Both the position numbers and the translations under genes were made by a program. This document shows positions 43,421 to 52,233 of a stretch of DNA of 57,465 bases, in pieces. Numbering within the stretch: position 1 is the stretch's first letter; the number at the start of each line of letters is the position of its first letter. Below the pieces are notes generated by a model. It was not told where the DNA came from, did no database searches, and saw nothing but the letters and a program-made list of their open reading frames with translations. Source of the DNA: Lachnospiraceae bacterium (GTDB lineage Bacteria > Bacillota > Clostridia > Lachnospirales > Lachnospiraceae); the NCBI GenBank assembly GCA_030531165.1, contig JAUNOI010000005.1:1-57465 (forward strand). The letters are read 5' to 3'.

Positions 43421-43552
43421 GTCCGCCAAACCGTTCAAACGCAGTGCGTTTTGGGCGGACTCTTCATAAAAGACGGACTGCTTATGTTGTATTTATGCGC
43501 TGTCACACCAGTCGCATGAAAAGAAGGTTTCTTGCTCGACAAATCGTAAGTT
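43421..43552. repeat. Family A repeat, copy 6
   Basis: Matches the left 120 bases of copy 2 (about 4873-5010) on the opposite strand with high identity, including the GTCCGCC/GGGCGGAC core hairpin and the CATGAAAAGAAGGTTTCTTG end. It abuts the 3' end of cutC. Confidence 0.8.
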
Positions 43553-43564
43553 AAAGAAATATCT

Positions 43565-44308
43565 CTATAAATTTGCTTGCCGGATAAATTCTTCGACATC
43601 TTCGCAACGGATCGTTTTATACTGATTTTCCGGAAGCGGTGTGCTTCCATGAAAGTGAATCTCAGGGTGATGATGTGTGCTGTTGTCGCAGATAGTCGTA
43701 TGCATGGATGCATGCAGATACGGTGTCCCAAAGATTTCTCTGCACTGCGCTGCATTGTGTGGTCGAATACCACTTCCGGGTAAGATCTCAATGCGACCGG
43801 CAGCGCGCACAATCATATCCTGAATCGTTTGGGCGCCTTCTAACGCAGTCGGCTTTTGTCCGCTCGTTAAAATCCGCGTAAATCCGAGTTCAGCAAGTTG
43901 ATCAACTGCGGATAATACATCGGAAACGACGTCGATTGCCCGATGGAATACGGATTCTTTTTTTCCGATGATTTCAAGCATCGTTCTGCAGCGTGTTTCA
44001 TCAATGGAACCGTTTTCATGCAAAAATCCGAATGCGATACCGTCTGCACCATTTTTTAATAGTTCGGATGCATCCTCTAACATAACTTCAAATTCGGTAT
44101 CCGTATAACAAAATCCACTTTCGCGCGGACGTACCATACAGATGACATTTAGACCTGGCACTGTTTTTTTGATGATTTTCAATGTTCCGATCGAAGGCGT
44201 CAGTCCTCCGTGGAATAAGTCGGAATTTAGTTCTACACGGGGAGCACCTCCATGCCATGCTGCAATCGCATCTTCTGCAGAACCACAGCAAATTTCTAAT
44301 GAAATCAT
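43565..44308 (-). CDS. cutC: CutC family protein
   Basis: 247 residues from the ATG at 44308 (GGAGG 9 bases upstream); upstream codons to 44350 lack support. TIM-barrel CutC signature: CCGSAEDAIAAWHGGAPRVELNSDLF...GGLTPS at the start, MVRPRESGF(C)Y, HRAIDVV, RILTSGQ and GSGI. CutC was named for copper homeostasis, but the copper role is disputed; it may be an uncharacterised enzyme. Divergent from dinB with a 99-base gap. Confidence 0.9.
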   Translation of the reverse strand: MISLEICCGSAEDAIAAWHGGAPRVELNSDLFHGGLTPSIGTLKIIKKTVPGLNVICMVRPRESGFCYTDTEFEVMLEDASELLKNGADGIAFGFLHENGSIDETRCRTMLEIIGKKESVFHRAIDVVSDVLSAVDQLAELGFTRILTSGQKPTALEGAQTIQDMIVRAAGRIEILPGSGIRPHNAAQCREIFGTPYLHASMHTTICDNSTHHHPEIHFHGSTPLPENQYKTIRCEDVEEFIRQANL

Positions 44309-44407
44309 ATCGTCTATCCTCCGTTCTGATGAATCTTTCGTAGACATCATTTTTTTCTTCTATTATAATATAGACAAAAGAAAAAACAAAGTCAGGAGAG
44401 CGAATAA

Positions 44408-45652
44408 ATGGAACGATTAATTTTTCATATCGATGTAAATAGTGCCTATCTGTCGTGGAGTTCGGTAAAGCGTGTAAGCGAAGGACTTTCCGATCTTCGC
44501 CTGATTCCTGCCTGTGTCGGCGGAGATCCAATGAAGCGGACCGGAATCGTTGTGGCAAAGTCGATTCCTGCCAAACAATATGGCGTCAAAACCGGAGAAC
44601 CAATGGCAATGGCATTAAGAAAATGCCCATCTCTCGTTTCAGTAAAGCCGGATTTCGAGTTATACGACAGGTGTTCCAAAGCATTTAAAAAAATTTGCGA
44701 TTCCTACGCTCCAGCGATGGAGTCTTTTTCTATTGATGAAGTATTTTTGGATATGAGCGGAACCGGATACGTATATCCCGATCCGATCGCTACCGCGCAT
44801 GAAATCAAGGATAGGATTCGCGAGGAGCTCGGATTCACGGTCAATATCGGAGTTTCTGTAAATAAATTACTCGCAAAGATGGCTTCTGACTTTGAAAAAC
44901 CGGATAAGGTACATACGCTGTTTCCGAATGAGATTGAGAAAAAGATGTGGCCGCTTCCGGTCAATAAATTGTTATTTCTTGGAAAATCATCTGCATCGAA
45001 ACTCCAAAAAGCCGGTATCCATACGATTGGAGAGCTCGCGCATTGTGATGAACGGGAAATTCAGGCATTATTGGGAGAAAAATCAGGACATCAGCTATTT
45101 TCTTACGCGAACGGAATGGATGATACGCCAGTAAAATCTGTCCCGGATGATCCAAAGGGTTATAGTGTTGAAACGACATTTGAGGATGACATTGTGTCAC
45201 TCGAACAGGCAATCCCAATCTTATTGGCACAGACAGACGTTGTTTCCGCAAGAATGAGGCGCGACCGTAAAAAATGCAGCTGCGTTGCGGTTATGTTCCG
45301 TACGACGGCATTTAAAAATAAATCGCATCAGTGCAAATTAGAAGGGAGCACTGATGTGACGGATGAGATATTTGAACATGTAAAGCGCCTGTTTGGAGAA
45401 GCATGGCATGGAGATCCACTTCGTCTGATTGGCGTTTCATTGACTTCTTTGACTGATGAGGAGTATACGCAAATCTCGCTGTTTCGTTCCGCAAATGACC
45501 ATGCAAAGCATCAGAAAGTCGACCGGGCAGTCGATGAAATACGGCGCAAATATGGAAACCGCATGATTGAAAGAGCCGGTACGATGAAAACCAATTCGAA
45601 AATCGGACGCAAGGCAAAAGCACAGATGGAAAATGATCGATTTGATCAATAG
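44408..45652 (+). CDS. dinB: DNA polymerase IV (Y-family)
   Basis: 414 residues. All Y-family landmarks: FHIDVNSAYLSW at the start, YSIDEVFLD-type acidic motif (FSIDEVFLD ~109-117), helix-hairpin-helix (GIHTIGELAHC) and little-finger domain. Translesion synthesis polymerase. No LexA-type GAAC-N4-GTTC box is visible before it. One of two Y-family polymerases within 3.3 kb. AGGAGAGCG ribosome site. Confidence 0.92.
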   Translation: MERLIFHIDVNSAYLSWSSVKRVSEGLSDLRLIPACVGGDPMKRTGIVVAKSIPAKQYGVKTGEPMAMALRKCPSLVSVKPDFELYDRCSKAFKKICDSYAPAMESFSIDEVFLDMSGTGYVYPDPIATAHEIKDRIREELGFTVNIGVSVNKLLAKMASDFEKPDKVHTLFPNEIEKKMWPLPVNKLLFLGKSSASKLQKAGIHTIGELAHCDEREIQALLGEKSGHQLFSYANGMDDTPVKSVPDDPKGYSVETTFEDDIVSLEQAIPILLAQTDVVSARMRRDRKKCSCVAVMFRTTAFKNKSHQCKLEGSTDVTDEIFEHVKRLFGEAWHGDPLRLIGVSLTSLTDEEYTQISLFRSANDHAKHQKVDRAVDEIRRKYGNRMIERAGTMKTNSKIGRKAKAQMENDRFDQ

Positions 45653-45750
45653 ACGAATTTTGTCGAAAAATTTATGTATATGTTATTATTTTCTGGTATA
45701 ATGTGTCATCGAAATAATATAAATGGAAAGATGAGGATAGGGAGAGAATA

Positions 45751-47040
45751 ATGAAATATACAATTTTTGAGATGATTTTGTTGTTTTACGCATATTCATT
45801 TTTTGGATGGTGCGCAGAGTCAACCGTTACAACGATCCGAAAAAAACAGTTTAAAAATCGTGGATTTATCAACGGTCCGTTCTGCTTTATTTATGGATTT
45901 ACGGGATTTTTGCTGACTTTTTTCTTACAGGAACTTCGTCTGTATCCGATATTTTTATATCTCGGATGTATGATCATTGCTACGGCCACTGAATGGTATA
46001 CCGGAAAGAATCTGGAAAAATTAAATCACAAAAAATGGTGGGATTACTCAAATCTGAGATTCAATGTAGATGGCTATATCTGCCTGCGTTATTCGCTGCT
46101 TTGGGGGCTGTTTGGTTTCCTTGCGGTTTATTATGTTAATGATCAGCTTATTTGGATTTTCCGGTATCTTCCGTCGATTTTGCAGATGATTTTATCGTTC
46201 GTTCTGTTAATTGGGGGCGGACTCGATCTGCTGTGCACGATTGCGATTTTGCTGCATTTAGAAAAATATTTTGTAAAAGCATTTCAATGGAATAAAAAGC
46301 TGCATGATATCGTGGACCGGTTCGGACTCTTTGTTTCCAATCGGACGAAACGAAGAATTCGGGAAGCGTATTCGTTGGAGAAGGCTTCTCGGCATGTAAA
46401 ACGTTCTCCGGACGCTCTAGGTGCGTTTGACATGTTCTGGCTGTTTATTTTAGGTGCTGTGGGTGGTGATTTGTTCGAAACGGTTTTCTGTCGCTTAAAG
46501 GCAGGCGTCTGGATGAGCCGAAGCAGTCTTGTAATCGGACCGTTCAGCATCGTATGGGGATTTGCGGTCATGGCATTTATTATGTTATTGTATAAAAATG
46601 CAGAAAAATCGGACAGCTCGATTTTCGCTGCAGGCGTTTTGTTAGGAGCCGCTTATGAATACATATGCAGCGTATTTTCCGAAATCGTATTCGGTACGAT
46701 CTTTTGGGATTATAGCAACCTGCCGTTTAATCTCGGTGGACGTATCAATCTGCTTTACTGCTTTTTCTGGGGAATTGCTGCGTGGATTTTATTAAAGTTT
46801 TTTTACCCACATATGCGAAGTCTGATTCTGTGGATCCGAAAAAAGACTGGGGTCTGGCTGACCGTGATCTTTTTTATATTTATGCTGTTTGACTTTACAT
46901 TATCCGGGATTGCGATGGTGCGGTATGTTGAACGGAGCGAGGGTGTAAACGCGGAAAACGAGATCGAGCAGAAGGTTGATGATTATTATACGGATGCAAA
47001 GATGGAACGGATTTATCCGAATATGAAGATTGTGAAGTGA
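45751..47040 (+). CDS. CmpB-like putative ABC transporter permease with internal duplication
   Basis: 429 residues, about ten membrane segments. It is a tandem duplication. The first half (~1-145: FFGWCAEST...FINGPFCFIYGF...WWDYSNLRFNVDGYICLRYSLLWGLFGF) is repeated in the second (~225-370: VGGDLFETV...LVIGPFSIVWGF...FWDYSNLPFNLGGRINLLYCFFWGIAAW). Single-domain CmpB-type proteins are about 150-250 residues, so this is a fused pair. Transport function is assumed from the family name only. Ends at a palindromic terminator of the repeat A type. Confidence 0.8.
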   Translation: MKYTIFEMILLFYAYSFFGWCAESTVTTIRKKQFKNRGFINGPFCFIYGFTGFLLTFFLQELRLYPIFLYLGCMIIATATEWYTGKNLEKLNHKKWWDYSNLRFNVDGYICLRYSLLWGLFGFLAVYYVNDQLIWIFRYLPSILQMILSFVLLIGGGLDLLCTIAILLHLEKYFVKAFQWNKKLHDIVDRFGLFVSNRTKRRIREAYSLEKASRHVKRSPDALGAFDMFWLFILGAVGGDLFETVFCRLKAGVWMSRSSLVIGPFSIVWGFAVMAFIMLLYKNAEKSDSSIFAAGVLLGAAYEYICSVFSEIVFGTIFWDYSNLPFNLGGRINLLYCFFWGIAAWILLKFFYPHMRSLILWIRKKTGVWLTVIFFIFMLFDFTLSGIAMVRYVERSEGVNAENEIEQKVDDYYTDAKMERIYPNMKIVK

Positions 47041-47057
47041 ATCACAAAGAATTTGAA

Positions 47058-47094
47058 AAAACTTCTTCGAACCAGTTTCATTCGAAGAAGTTTT
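47058..47094. repeat. Minimal family A palindrome acting as terminator (copy 7)
   Basis: Perfect 14-bp arms AAAACTTCTTCGAA / TTCGAAGAAGTTTT around a 9-base loop. Same terminal sequence as the long family A copies, but without the internal part. It sits exactly between convergent genes and can act as a bidirectional terminator. Confidence 0.8.
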
Positions 47095-47112
47095 CGTCAA
47101 ATCAATATTAGA

Positions 47113-47508
47113 TTAACTTTTTTTCTGAAATTCATTTCCACATTTTGGACAGGTAATAATAATTTTTCCTTTTCCTTTTGGAATCTTAATCTTCTGTTTA
47201 CATTTTTTACACGTATAAATATGATAATCTTTCCGAATTTCATTATAAGCTTTCTGTTTTCCGAACAGTTTGCGGATTCCATAAGTTTTATTCAAAAACC
47301 ACTGATTTTGTGCGGAACAGCGGCCGTAATTTCTTGAAAAGATTCGGCTGTAAGAAAAAATCAGAAGCAACAGAATGAGTAATTCAAATATGCGGTTGTG
47401 GAAAAAGATGCTGATTAAAATTAGTATCAAAATAAATATATTTAAAAATTGTGCCAGTTGGTCAACGCCGTATCGACCCTGCATAAATCGTGCAAAACGT
47501 TCTCTCAT
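47113..47508 (-). CDS. Small zinc-ribbon membrane protein
   Basis: 131 residues. Two hydrophobic segments (~22-54) are followed by a C-terminal zinc ribbon (CKKCKQKIKIPKG...CPKCGNEF, ~99-125). Such small membrane zinc-ribbon proteins are frequent in Lachnospiraceae and uncharacterised. AAGGAAG ribosome site. Convergent with the CmpB-like gene and divergent from the second Y-family polymerase gene. Confidence 0.75.
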   Translation of the reverse strand: MRERFARFMQGRYGVDQLAQFLNIFILILILISIFFHNRIFELLILLLLIFSYSRIFSRNYGRCSAQNQWFLNKTYGIRKLFGKQKAYNEIRKDYHIYTCKKCKQKIKIPKGKGKIIITCPKCGNEFQKKS

Positions 47509-47668
47509 ATTTTCAACTTCCTTTCTGTTTTGTCATAATGTTTCTTTTTTATTTGACTATAACGTAGCATGAAAAAATAAACTTTTTATAAATCAGCGAT
47601 TTCCGTGATATAATACAAATAGATTCCAAAGCATAATCAATAGAATATGGAAAAAGGGGAATAGGATT

Positions 47669-49012
47669 TTGAAAGAAGAGAAAATCAATCGTACTTATCT
47701 GTGTATCGATCTCAAATCTTTTTATGCTTCGGTAGAATGCGTTGCGCGTGGACTCGATCCGATGACGACGAATCTCGTTGTTGCCGATCCTTCAAGAACC
47801 GAAAAGACGATCTGCCTTGCGGTTTCACCGTCAATGAAAGCATTGGGAGTGCCGGGGCGGTGCAGGGTATTTGAAATTCCAAAGACAATTGAATATATTA
47901 TGGCTCCTCCGCGAATGGCAGCTTATATTGAAATTTCGGCGGATATTTATGCGATTTATCTGAAATATATTTCAAAAGAGGATATTCATGTCTATAGTAT
48001 TGATGAAGTATTTATGGATGTAACGGATTATTTGACGATGTATGGAATGACGGCAAAAGAATTGAGTATGATGATCATGCAGGATGTCTATGAACAGACT
48101 CGGATCTTGTCGGCATGCGGTATTGGAACGAATCTGTATTTGGCAAAAATTGCTCTGGATATTACGGCAAAACATACAAGTGATCGTATTGGAATACTTG
48201 ATGAAAGGACTTATCAGGAAACACTCTGGAACCATAGACCGATTACAGATTTTTGGAGAATCGGACCAGGAATTGCGAAAAAACTAGAAGACAACGGGAT
48301 GCGGACGATGGGGGAAGTTGCACGGATGGATGAGGAGATTTTATATCAGCTGTTCGGAATCGATGCAGAACTTCTGATCGACCATGCGTGGGGCAGAGAA
48401 ACGACCCGTATATCTGATATCAAACACTATAAACCGAAGGCCAATTCGATCGGCAGCGGGCAGGTACTCGGATGTGATTGTGATTTTGAGGGTGGGAAAC
48501 TGATCTTAAAAGAAATGATCGACCTACTCTGTCTGGAATTAGTCGATAAAGGATTTATCACGGATTCGATTACATTGCATATCGGTTATAATAAGCGCTA
48601 TTGTCAGAAATTTGCACATGGGACAACGACATTGACAGTTACGACAAGTTCTGCCAGGAAGATGACAGAGGCGGCGCTTGCTTTATATGACAGAATCGTT
48701 GACCGGCATATACCGATCCATCGATTTACAGTTACCTTTAACCGTGTCGTTGATGAAGCATATCAACAGTATGATCTGTTTACCGATCCTTCTGAATTGG
48801 AACGGGAACATAAAATGCAGAAGGCAATGCTCGAAATTAAAAATAAATTTGGGAAAAATGCGATTCTTAAGGGAATGAATCTTGAAAAAGGGGCAACGAC
48901 GATCGAACGAAATGAGCAGATCGGCGGACACCGGGCAGGGTTCGATGAGACAGAAGAATTTGAAAAAGAGAGCGGGAAAATGAAAGTAGTACAAAAAAGA
49001 GGGAAAAGATGA
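47669..49012 (+). CDS. UvrX/UmuC-like Y-family DNA polymerase
   Basis: 447 residues, starting at a TTG (47669) with AGGGGA 8 bases upstream. Catalytic motifs CIDLKSFYASVE and YSIDEVFMD; the VAEPSRTEK-like segment (VADPSRTEKTICLAV) and the C-terminal half match UvrX/YqjW-type polymerases, not DinB. Translesion polymerase. Followed with a four-base overlap by a YolD-like gene, as in B. subtilis yolD-uvrX (there in the reverse order). Confidence 0.88.
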   Translation: MKEEKINRTYLCIDLKSFYASVECVARGLDPMTTNLVVADPSRTEKTICLAVSPSMKALGVPGRCRVFEIPKTIEYIMAPPRMAAYIEISADIYAIYLKYISKEDIHVYSIDEVFMDVTDYLTMYGMTAKELSMMIMQDVYEQTRILSACGIGTNLYLAKIALDITAKHTSDRIGILDERTYQETLWNHRPITDFWRIGPGIAKKLEDNGMRTMGEVARMDEEILYQLFGIDAELLIDHAWGRETTRISDIKHYKPKANSIGSGQVLGCDCDFEGGKLILKEMIDLLCLELVDKGFITDSITLHIGYNKRYCQKFAHGTTTLTVTTSSARKMTEAALALYDRIVDRHIPIHRFTVTFNRVVDEAYQQYDLFTDPSELEREHKMQKAMLEIKNKFGKNAILKGMNLEKGATTIERNEQIGGHRAGFDETEEFEKESGKMKVVQKRGKR

Positions 49013-49362
49013 ATCGAAGAATGAAAATGAGTCGGGAAGAACGGGCAAAACAGTTTATGCCGTTTGCAGCATTAAAAGGCTATTCCGAAGCATTGAGAAA
49101 GAAGGAAAAAAAGGTCGTTGCCAGAATTGAGCTATCCGATGACCAAAAGGAAATGCTCGATCGGAAGTTTCATCAGATTCAGGTGAAGGATATGGTTACG
49201 GTTATTTATTATGAGGATTCCGATTATATTGAAAAGATTGGAATGATATCGAAGATTGATTTGGATGCAAAGATCTTGAAAGTTGTCAATACGAAAATTC
49301 CGTTTGAGAATATTTACGATTTGAACAGTGAAAAAACAGAGACGATGAAATATGGATGCTAA
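49009..49362 (+). CDS. YolD-like protein
   Basis: 117 residues, YolD-like domain (MSREERAKQFMPFAALKGYSEAL, then a beta-rich C-terminus with IPFENIYDL). YolD proteins accompany Y-family polymerases and are thought to play a UmuD-like accessory role. Start overlaps the polymerase stop by four bases (ATGA). Confidence 0.85.
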   Translation: MNRRMKMSREERAKQFMPFAALKGYSEALRKKEKKVVARIELSDDQKEMLDRKFHQIQVKDMVTVIYYEDSDYIEKIGMISKIDLDAKILKVVNTKIPFENIYDLNSEKTETMKYGC

Positions 49363-49460
49363 AATATTTATAAAATCATGGTTTTTTATGGAATATCGAA
49401 AAGATATATGTTACAATGTTTCATTAGTTAAGAACAATATGATAAATAATTGGAGGAACT

Positions 49461-50207
49461 ATGTTAGAGTTAAAGAATATATCATTTGATGTGTCCGATG
49501 AACTCGGACAAAAAGAGATTATCCGAGATCTCAGTCTCACAATTGATGAAAATAAATTCGTAGTCATTACCGGACCAAACGGCGGGGGAAAATCCACGCT
49601 CGCGAAATTAATTGCGGGAATCATGCAACCAACTTCCGGACAAATTCTTTTCAACGGAGAAGATATTACAAACAAAAGTATTACCGAAAGAGCGAACATG
49701 GGAATTAGTTTTGCATTTCAGCAGCCGGTCCGCTTTAAAGGAATTCAGGTACTGGATCTGATTCGCATTGCGGCAAAGAAAAATCTGTCTGTTGCAGATG
49801 CGTGCAAATATCTGTCAGAGGTCGGTTTATGTGCGAAAGACTATATTAATCGTGAAGTCAATGCGAGTTTATCCGGCGGGGAATTAAAGAGAATCGAGAT
49901 TGCAACGGTTCTGGCAAGAGGCACGCAGCTTTCGATCTTTGACGAACCGGAGGCAGGCATTGATTTATGGAGTTTCCAGAATCTGATTCAGGTATTTGAA
50001 CGAATGCAGGCGAAGAATCAGGATGGCTCGATTCTGATTATTTCCCATCAGGAACGTATTTTAAATATTGCTGATGAGATCGTTGTGATCGCGGATGGAG
50101 AAATCGTAAACCACGGTCCGAAGGATGAAATCTTACCGACACTGCTCGGAACATCTTCGGCAATCAATGTATGTAATAAATTTCCTCAGGGAGGTGCGCA
50201 GCAATGA
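49461..50207 (+). CDS. sufC: SufC-type Fe-S assembly ATPase
   Basis: 248 residues. ABC ATPase with Walker A GPNGGGKST (38-46), signature NASLSGGELKR and Walker B LSIFDEPEAGID; the FAFQQPVRFKGI Q-loop region is SufC-like. It forms a minimal SufC-SufB pair with the next gene (ATGA overlap), the SMS-type system of anaerobes, which lacks SufS, SufU and SufD. It powers scaffold-based Fe-S cluster assembly. GGAGG ribosome site. Confidence 0.9.
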   Translation: MLELKNISFDVSDELGQKEIIRDLSLTIDENKFVVITGPNGGGKSTLAKLIAGIMQPTSGQILFNGEDITNKSITERANMGISFAFQQPVRFKGIQVLDLIRIAAKKNLSVADACKYLSEVGLCAKDYINREVNASLSGGELKRIEIATVLARGTQLSIFDEPEAGIDLWSFQNLIQVFERMQAKNQDGSILIISHQERILNIADEIVVIADGEIVNHGPKDEILPTLLGTSSAINVCNKFPQGGAQQ

Positions 50208-51130
50208 TAAAAATCGATGAAATTCAGAAGAGACTGTTAAGAGAAGTTGCGGATCTGCATGCGGTTCCGGAAGGTGCCTATAATATTCGTGCGAACAGCG
50301 GTATGGCAGGCAGACATACAACCGCGAATATCGATATTATTTCAAAAGAGGATGTCAGTGGTATTGATATTAAGATTAAACCGGGAACAAAGAATGAAAG
50401 CGTTCACATTCCGGTTGTTTTGAGCAAAAGCGGATTAAAGGAAATGGTCTATAACGATTTTTATATCGGAGAAGACAGTGATGTTGTGATCGTTGCCGGA
50501 TGCGGGATTGACAATTGCGGCAGCCAGGATTCGGAACACGACGGTATCCACCGATTCTATGTCGGCAAAAATGCAAAAGTAAAATATGTCGAAAAGCATT
50601 ACGGTTCCGGTGATGGAAAGGGTAAGCGTATCTTAAATCCAGGTACAGAAGTCTATATGGAAGAAGGAAGTTCCATGGAGATGGAGATGGTTCAGATCAA
50701 AGGCGTGGATTCGACGGTACGTACGACGACGGCGGAACTTGACGCGGGAGCCTCTCTTGTTGTCAGAGAACGTCTGATGACGCATGGAGATCAGTATGCG
50801 GAAAGCATTTATGAAGTGAAGTTAAACGGGGAAGGAGCTTCCGCTGATGTCGTTTCTCGTTCGGTAGCAAAGGACAATTCTTACCAGAAATTTGATTCAA
50901 AGATCACCGGGAATGCACCTTGTAACGGACATACGGAATGTGATGCGATCATTATGGGCGATGCAAAGATTCTCGCAGTACCACAGCTCGAAGCTAATGA
51001 TCTGGATGCTGCACTGATCCACGAAGCGGCGATCGGTAAGATTGCGGGAGAACAGATTATGAAATTGATGACGTTAGGTTTGACGGAGGAAGAAGCAGAG
51101 GAACAGATTATCAGCGGCTTCTTAAAATAA
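50204..51130 (+). CDS. sufB: SufB-type Fe-S scaffold (short form)
   Basis: 308 residues, a core SufB/SufD beta-helix without the N-terminal domain of ~460-residue SufB proteins. The conserved C-terminal part has CNGHTECDAIIMGDAKILAVPQLEANDLDAALIHEAAIGKI (split here), with Cys and Glu residues and His near the end expected to hold the nascent cluster. With SufC it makes a two-component machine that could serve the Fe-S-rich nitrogenase-like proteins downstream, or the cell in general. Confidence 0.88.
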   Translation: MIKIDEIQKRLLREVADLHAVPEGAYNIRANSGMAGRHTTANIDIISKEDVSGIDIKIKPGTKNESVHIPVVLSKSGLKEMVYNDFYIGEDSDVVIVAGCGIDNCGSQDSEHDGIHRFYVGKNAKVKYVEKHYGSGDGKGKRILNPGTEVYMEEGSSMEMEMVQIKGVDSTVRTTTAELDAGASLVVRERLMTHGDQYAESIYEVKLNGEGASADVVSRSVAKDNSYQKFDSKITGNAPCNGHTECDAIIMGDAKILAVPQLEANDLDAALIHEAAIGKIAGEQIMKLMTLGLTEEEAEEQIISGFLK

Positions 51131-51132
51131 CT

Positions 51133-51627
51133 ATGAAGATTTCAAAAAACGTACATGATATTTTAATGAAACATGGCTCCGATATTATTCGCTCGGAGGG
51201 AATGCAGTCGGAAAAACGGTTTATGCAGCATGGTTCGACATCTGTATATGCTCATTCCGTGGCTGTTGCATGTATGAGTTTGTATATTTGCAGAAAATTG
51301 CATTTAAAGGTTCGGGAGAAGGAGCTGGTCAGAGGAGCGCTGTTGCACGATTATTTTCTTTACGACTGGCATGACCCGGATCCTTCGCACCGCCTGCATG
51401 GTTTTTATCATGCAAGTACTGCTTTGAAAAATGCAGATCGCGACTTTGCATTGTCTGATTTGGAAAAAGATATTATCGAGAAGCATATGTTTCCACTGAA
51501 TATCCGGGCACCAAAATATAAAGAGAGCGCGATTGTCTGTATTGCAGATAAGATCTGCGCGGTACAGGAGACCGTAATCGATCATTCTATTTCGATGTAT
51601 TCGGGCGTCCGGCAGAAAATTAGTTAA
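51133..51627 (+). CDS. HD-domain phosphohydrolase
   Basis: 164 residues, HD superfamily: His in FMQHGSTSVYAHSVAV, HD in RGALLHDYFLYDW and a later D (IADKICAV). Begins two bases after sufB, so co-transcribed. Members hydrolyse nucleotides or other phosphate esters; specificity cannot be told. Confidence 0.8.
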   Translation: MKISKNVHDILMKHGSDIIRSEGMQSEKRFMQHGSTSVYAHSVAVACMSLYICRKLHLKVREKELVRGALLHDYFLYDWHDPDPSHRLHGFYHASTALKNADRDFALSDLEKDIIEKHMFPLNIRAPKYKESAIVCIADKICAVQETVIDHSISMYSGVRQKIS

Positions 51628-51691
51628 AAGCAGGATTGCCTTTCTTAACGTAATATGGTATCATCAAAGAAGATCTGAAATTAAAATTTTT

Positions 51692-51709
51692 AGCTGTAAG
51701 ATTACAGCT
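51692..51709. promoter_or_regulatory. Perfect dyad upstream of the nitrogenase-like operon
   Basis: AGCTGTAA-GA-TTACAGCT, 8-bp arms. Lies in the 333-base gap between the HD gene and the TM1266-like gene, about 100 bases before a terminator. Possible regulator site; regulator unknown. Confidence 0.45.
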
Positions 51710-51815
51710 GATCATTGAGATTAAAGATGTGTTTTAGAAAGGAAAGTCTGTCTTTTTACCGAATTCCTGGATTTGGATTTTGTAATTTAGAAGATTTGAA
51801 AAGAATGTATGTTAT

Positions 51816-51848
51816 ACCGCATCTTTATTCATGAAGGTGCGGTTTTTT
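51816..51848 (+). terminator. Intrinsic terminator before the nitrogenase-like operon
   Basis: ACCGCA (51816-51821) pairs with TGCGGT (51838-51843), extended by CTT/AAG, followed by TTTTTT. It ends the suf-HD transcript, or acts as an attenuator if a promoter lies upstream. Confidence 0.75.
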
Positions 51849-51850
51849 AT

Positions 51851-51943
51851 TTTACGCGAAGGCACAAGGAAAGCGGAAATGCTCGCATTTCCATTTGCCG
51901 CCGCACGCAAACCGATGAAACTTGCAGAGCGTGTTTCATCCGG
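51851..51943 (+). repeat. Family B structured repeat, copy 2
   Basis: Nearly identical to 8011-8157, but without its central ~50 bases. Two clear stems: GGAAATG/CATTTCC (51874-51880/51885-51891) and GATGAAAC/GTTTCATC. It begins in the terminator T-run and ends about 10 bases before the AGGAG of the TM1266-like gene. Confidence 0.75.
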
Positions 51944-51960
51944 TTGTATAGGAGTATATC

Positions 51961-52221
51961 ATGGAAACAAGAATCGCAATTATCGGAATTATTATTGAGG
52001 ATGTGGATGCAACCGGTAATGTCAATGATATTTTACACGATTATGGCATGTACATTCTCGGAAGAATGGGCGTTCCATACCGGGAAAAGGATTTGAACAT
52101 TATCAGCATCGCAATCGACGCGCCTGCCGATGTGATCAATCAGATGGCGGGGAAACTCGGAAAGCTTTCGGGCGTCAGTGCCAAGACGATGTATTCGAAG
52201 CGCCCATCTGAAAAACATTAA
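51961..52221 (+). CDS. TM1266-like ferredoxin-fold regulator
   Basis: 86 residues, NikR-C/ACT-like alpha/beta fold of the TM1266 family (METRIAIIGIIIEDVDATGNVNDILHDYG split here, GRMGVPYREKDLNIISIAIDA). The family is annotated as a putative regulator of the [FeFe]-hydrogenase system and is usually next to hydEFG. Here it heads a nitrogenase-like operon, with no hydrogenase genes in view. AGGAG lies 7 bases upstream; the next gene starts 12 bases after its stop. Confidence 0.82.
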   Translation: METRIAIIGIIIEDVDATGNVNDILHDYGMYILGRMGVPYREKDLNIISIAIDAPADVINQMAGKLGKLSGVSAKTMYSKRPSEKH

Positions 52222-52233
52222 AGGGTGAAGAAG

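Noticed and set aside
43164..43554. Open frames of 71-114 codons over 43.1-43.6 kb
   Set aside because: They run through fold-back repeat copies 5 and 6, lack ribosome sites and have no protein-like features.
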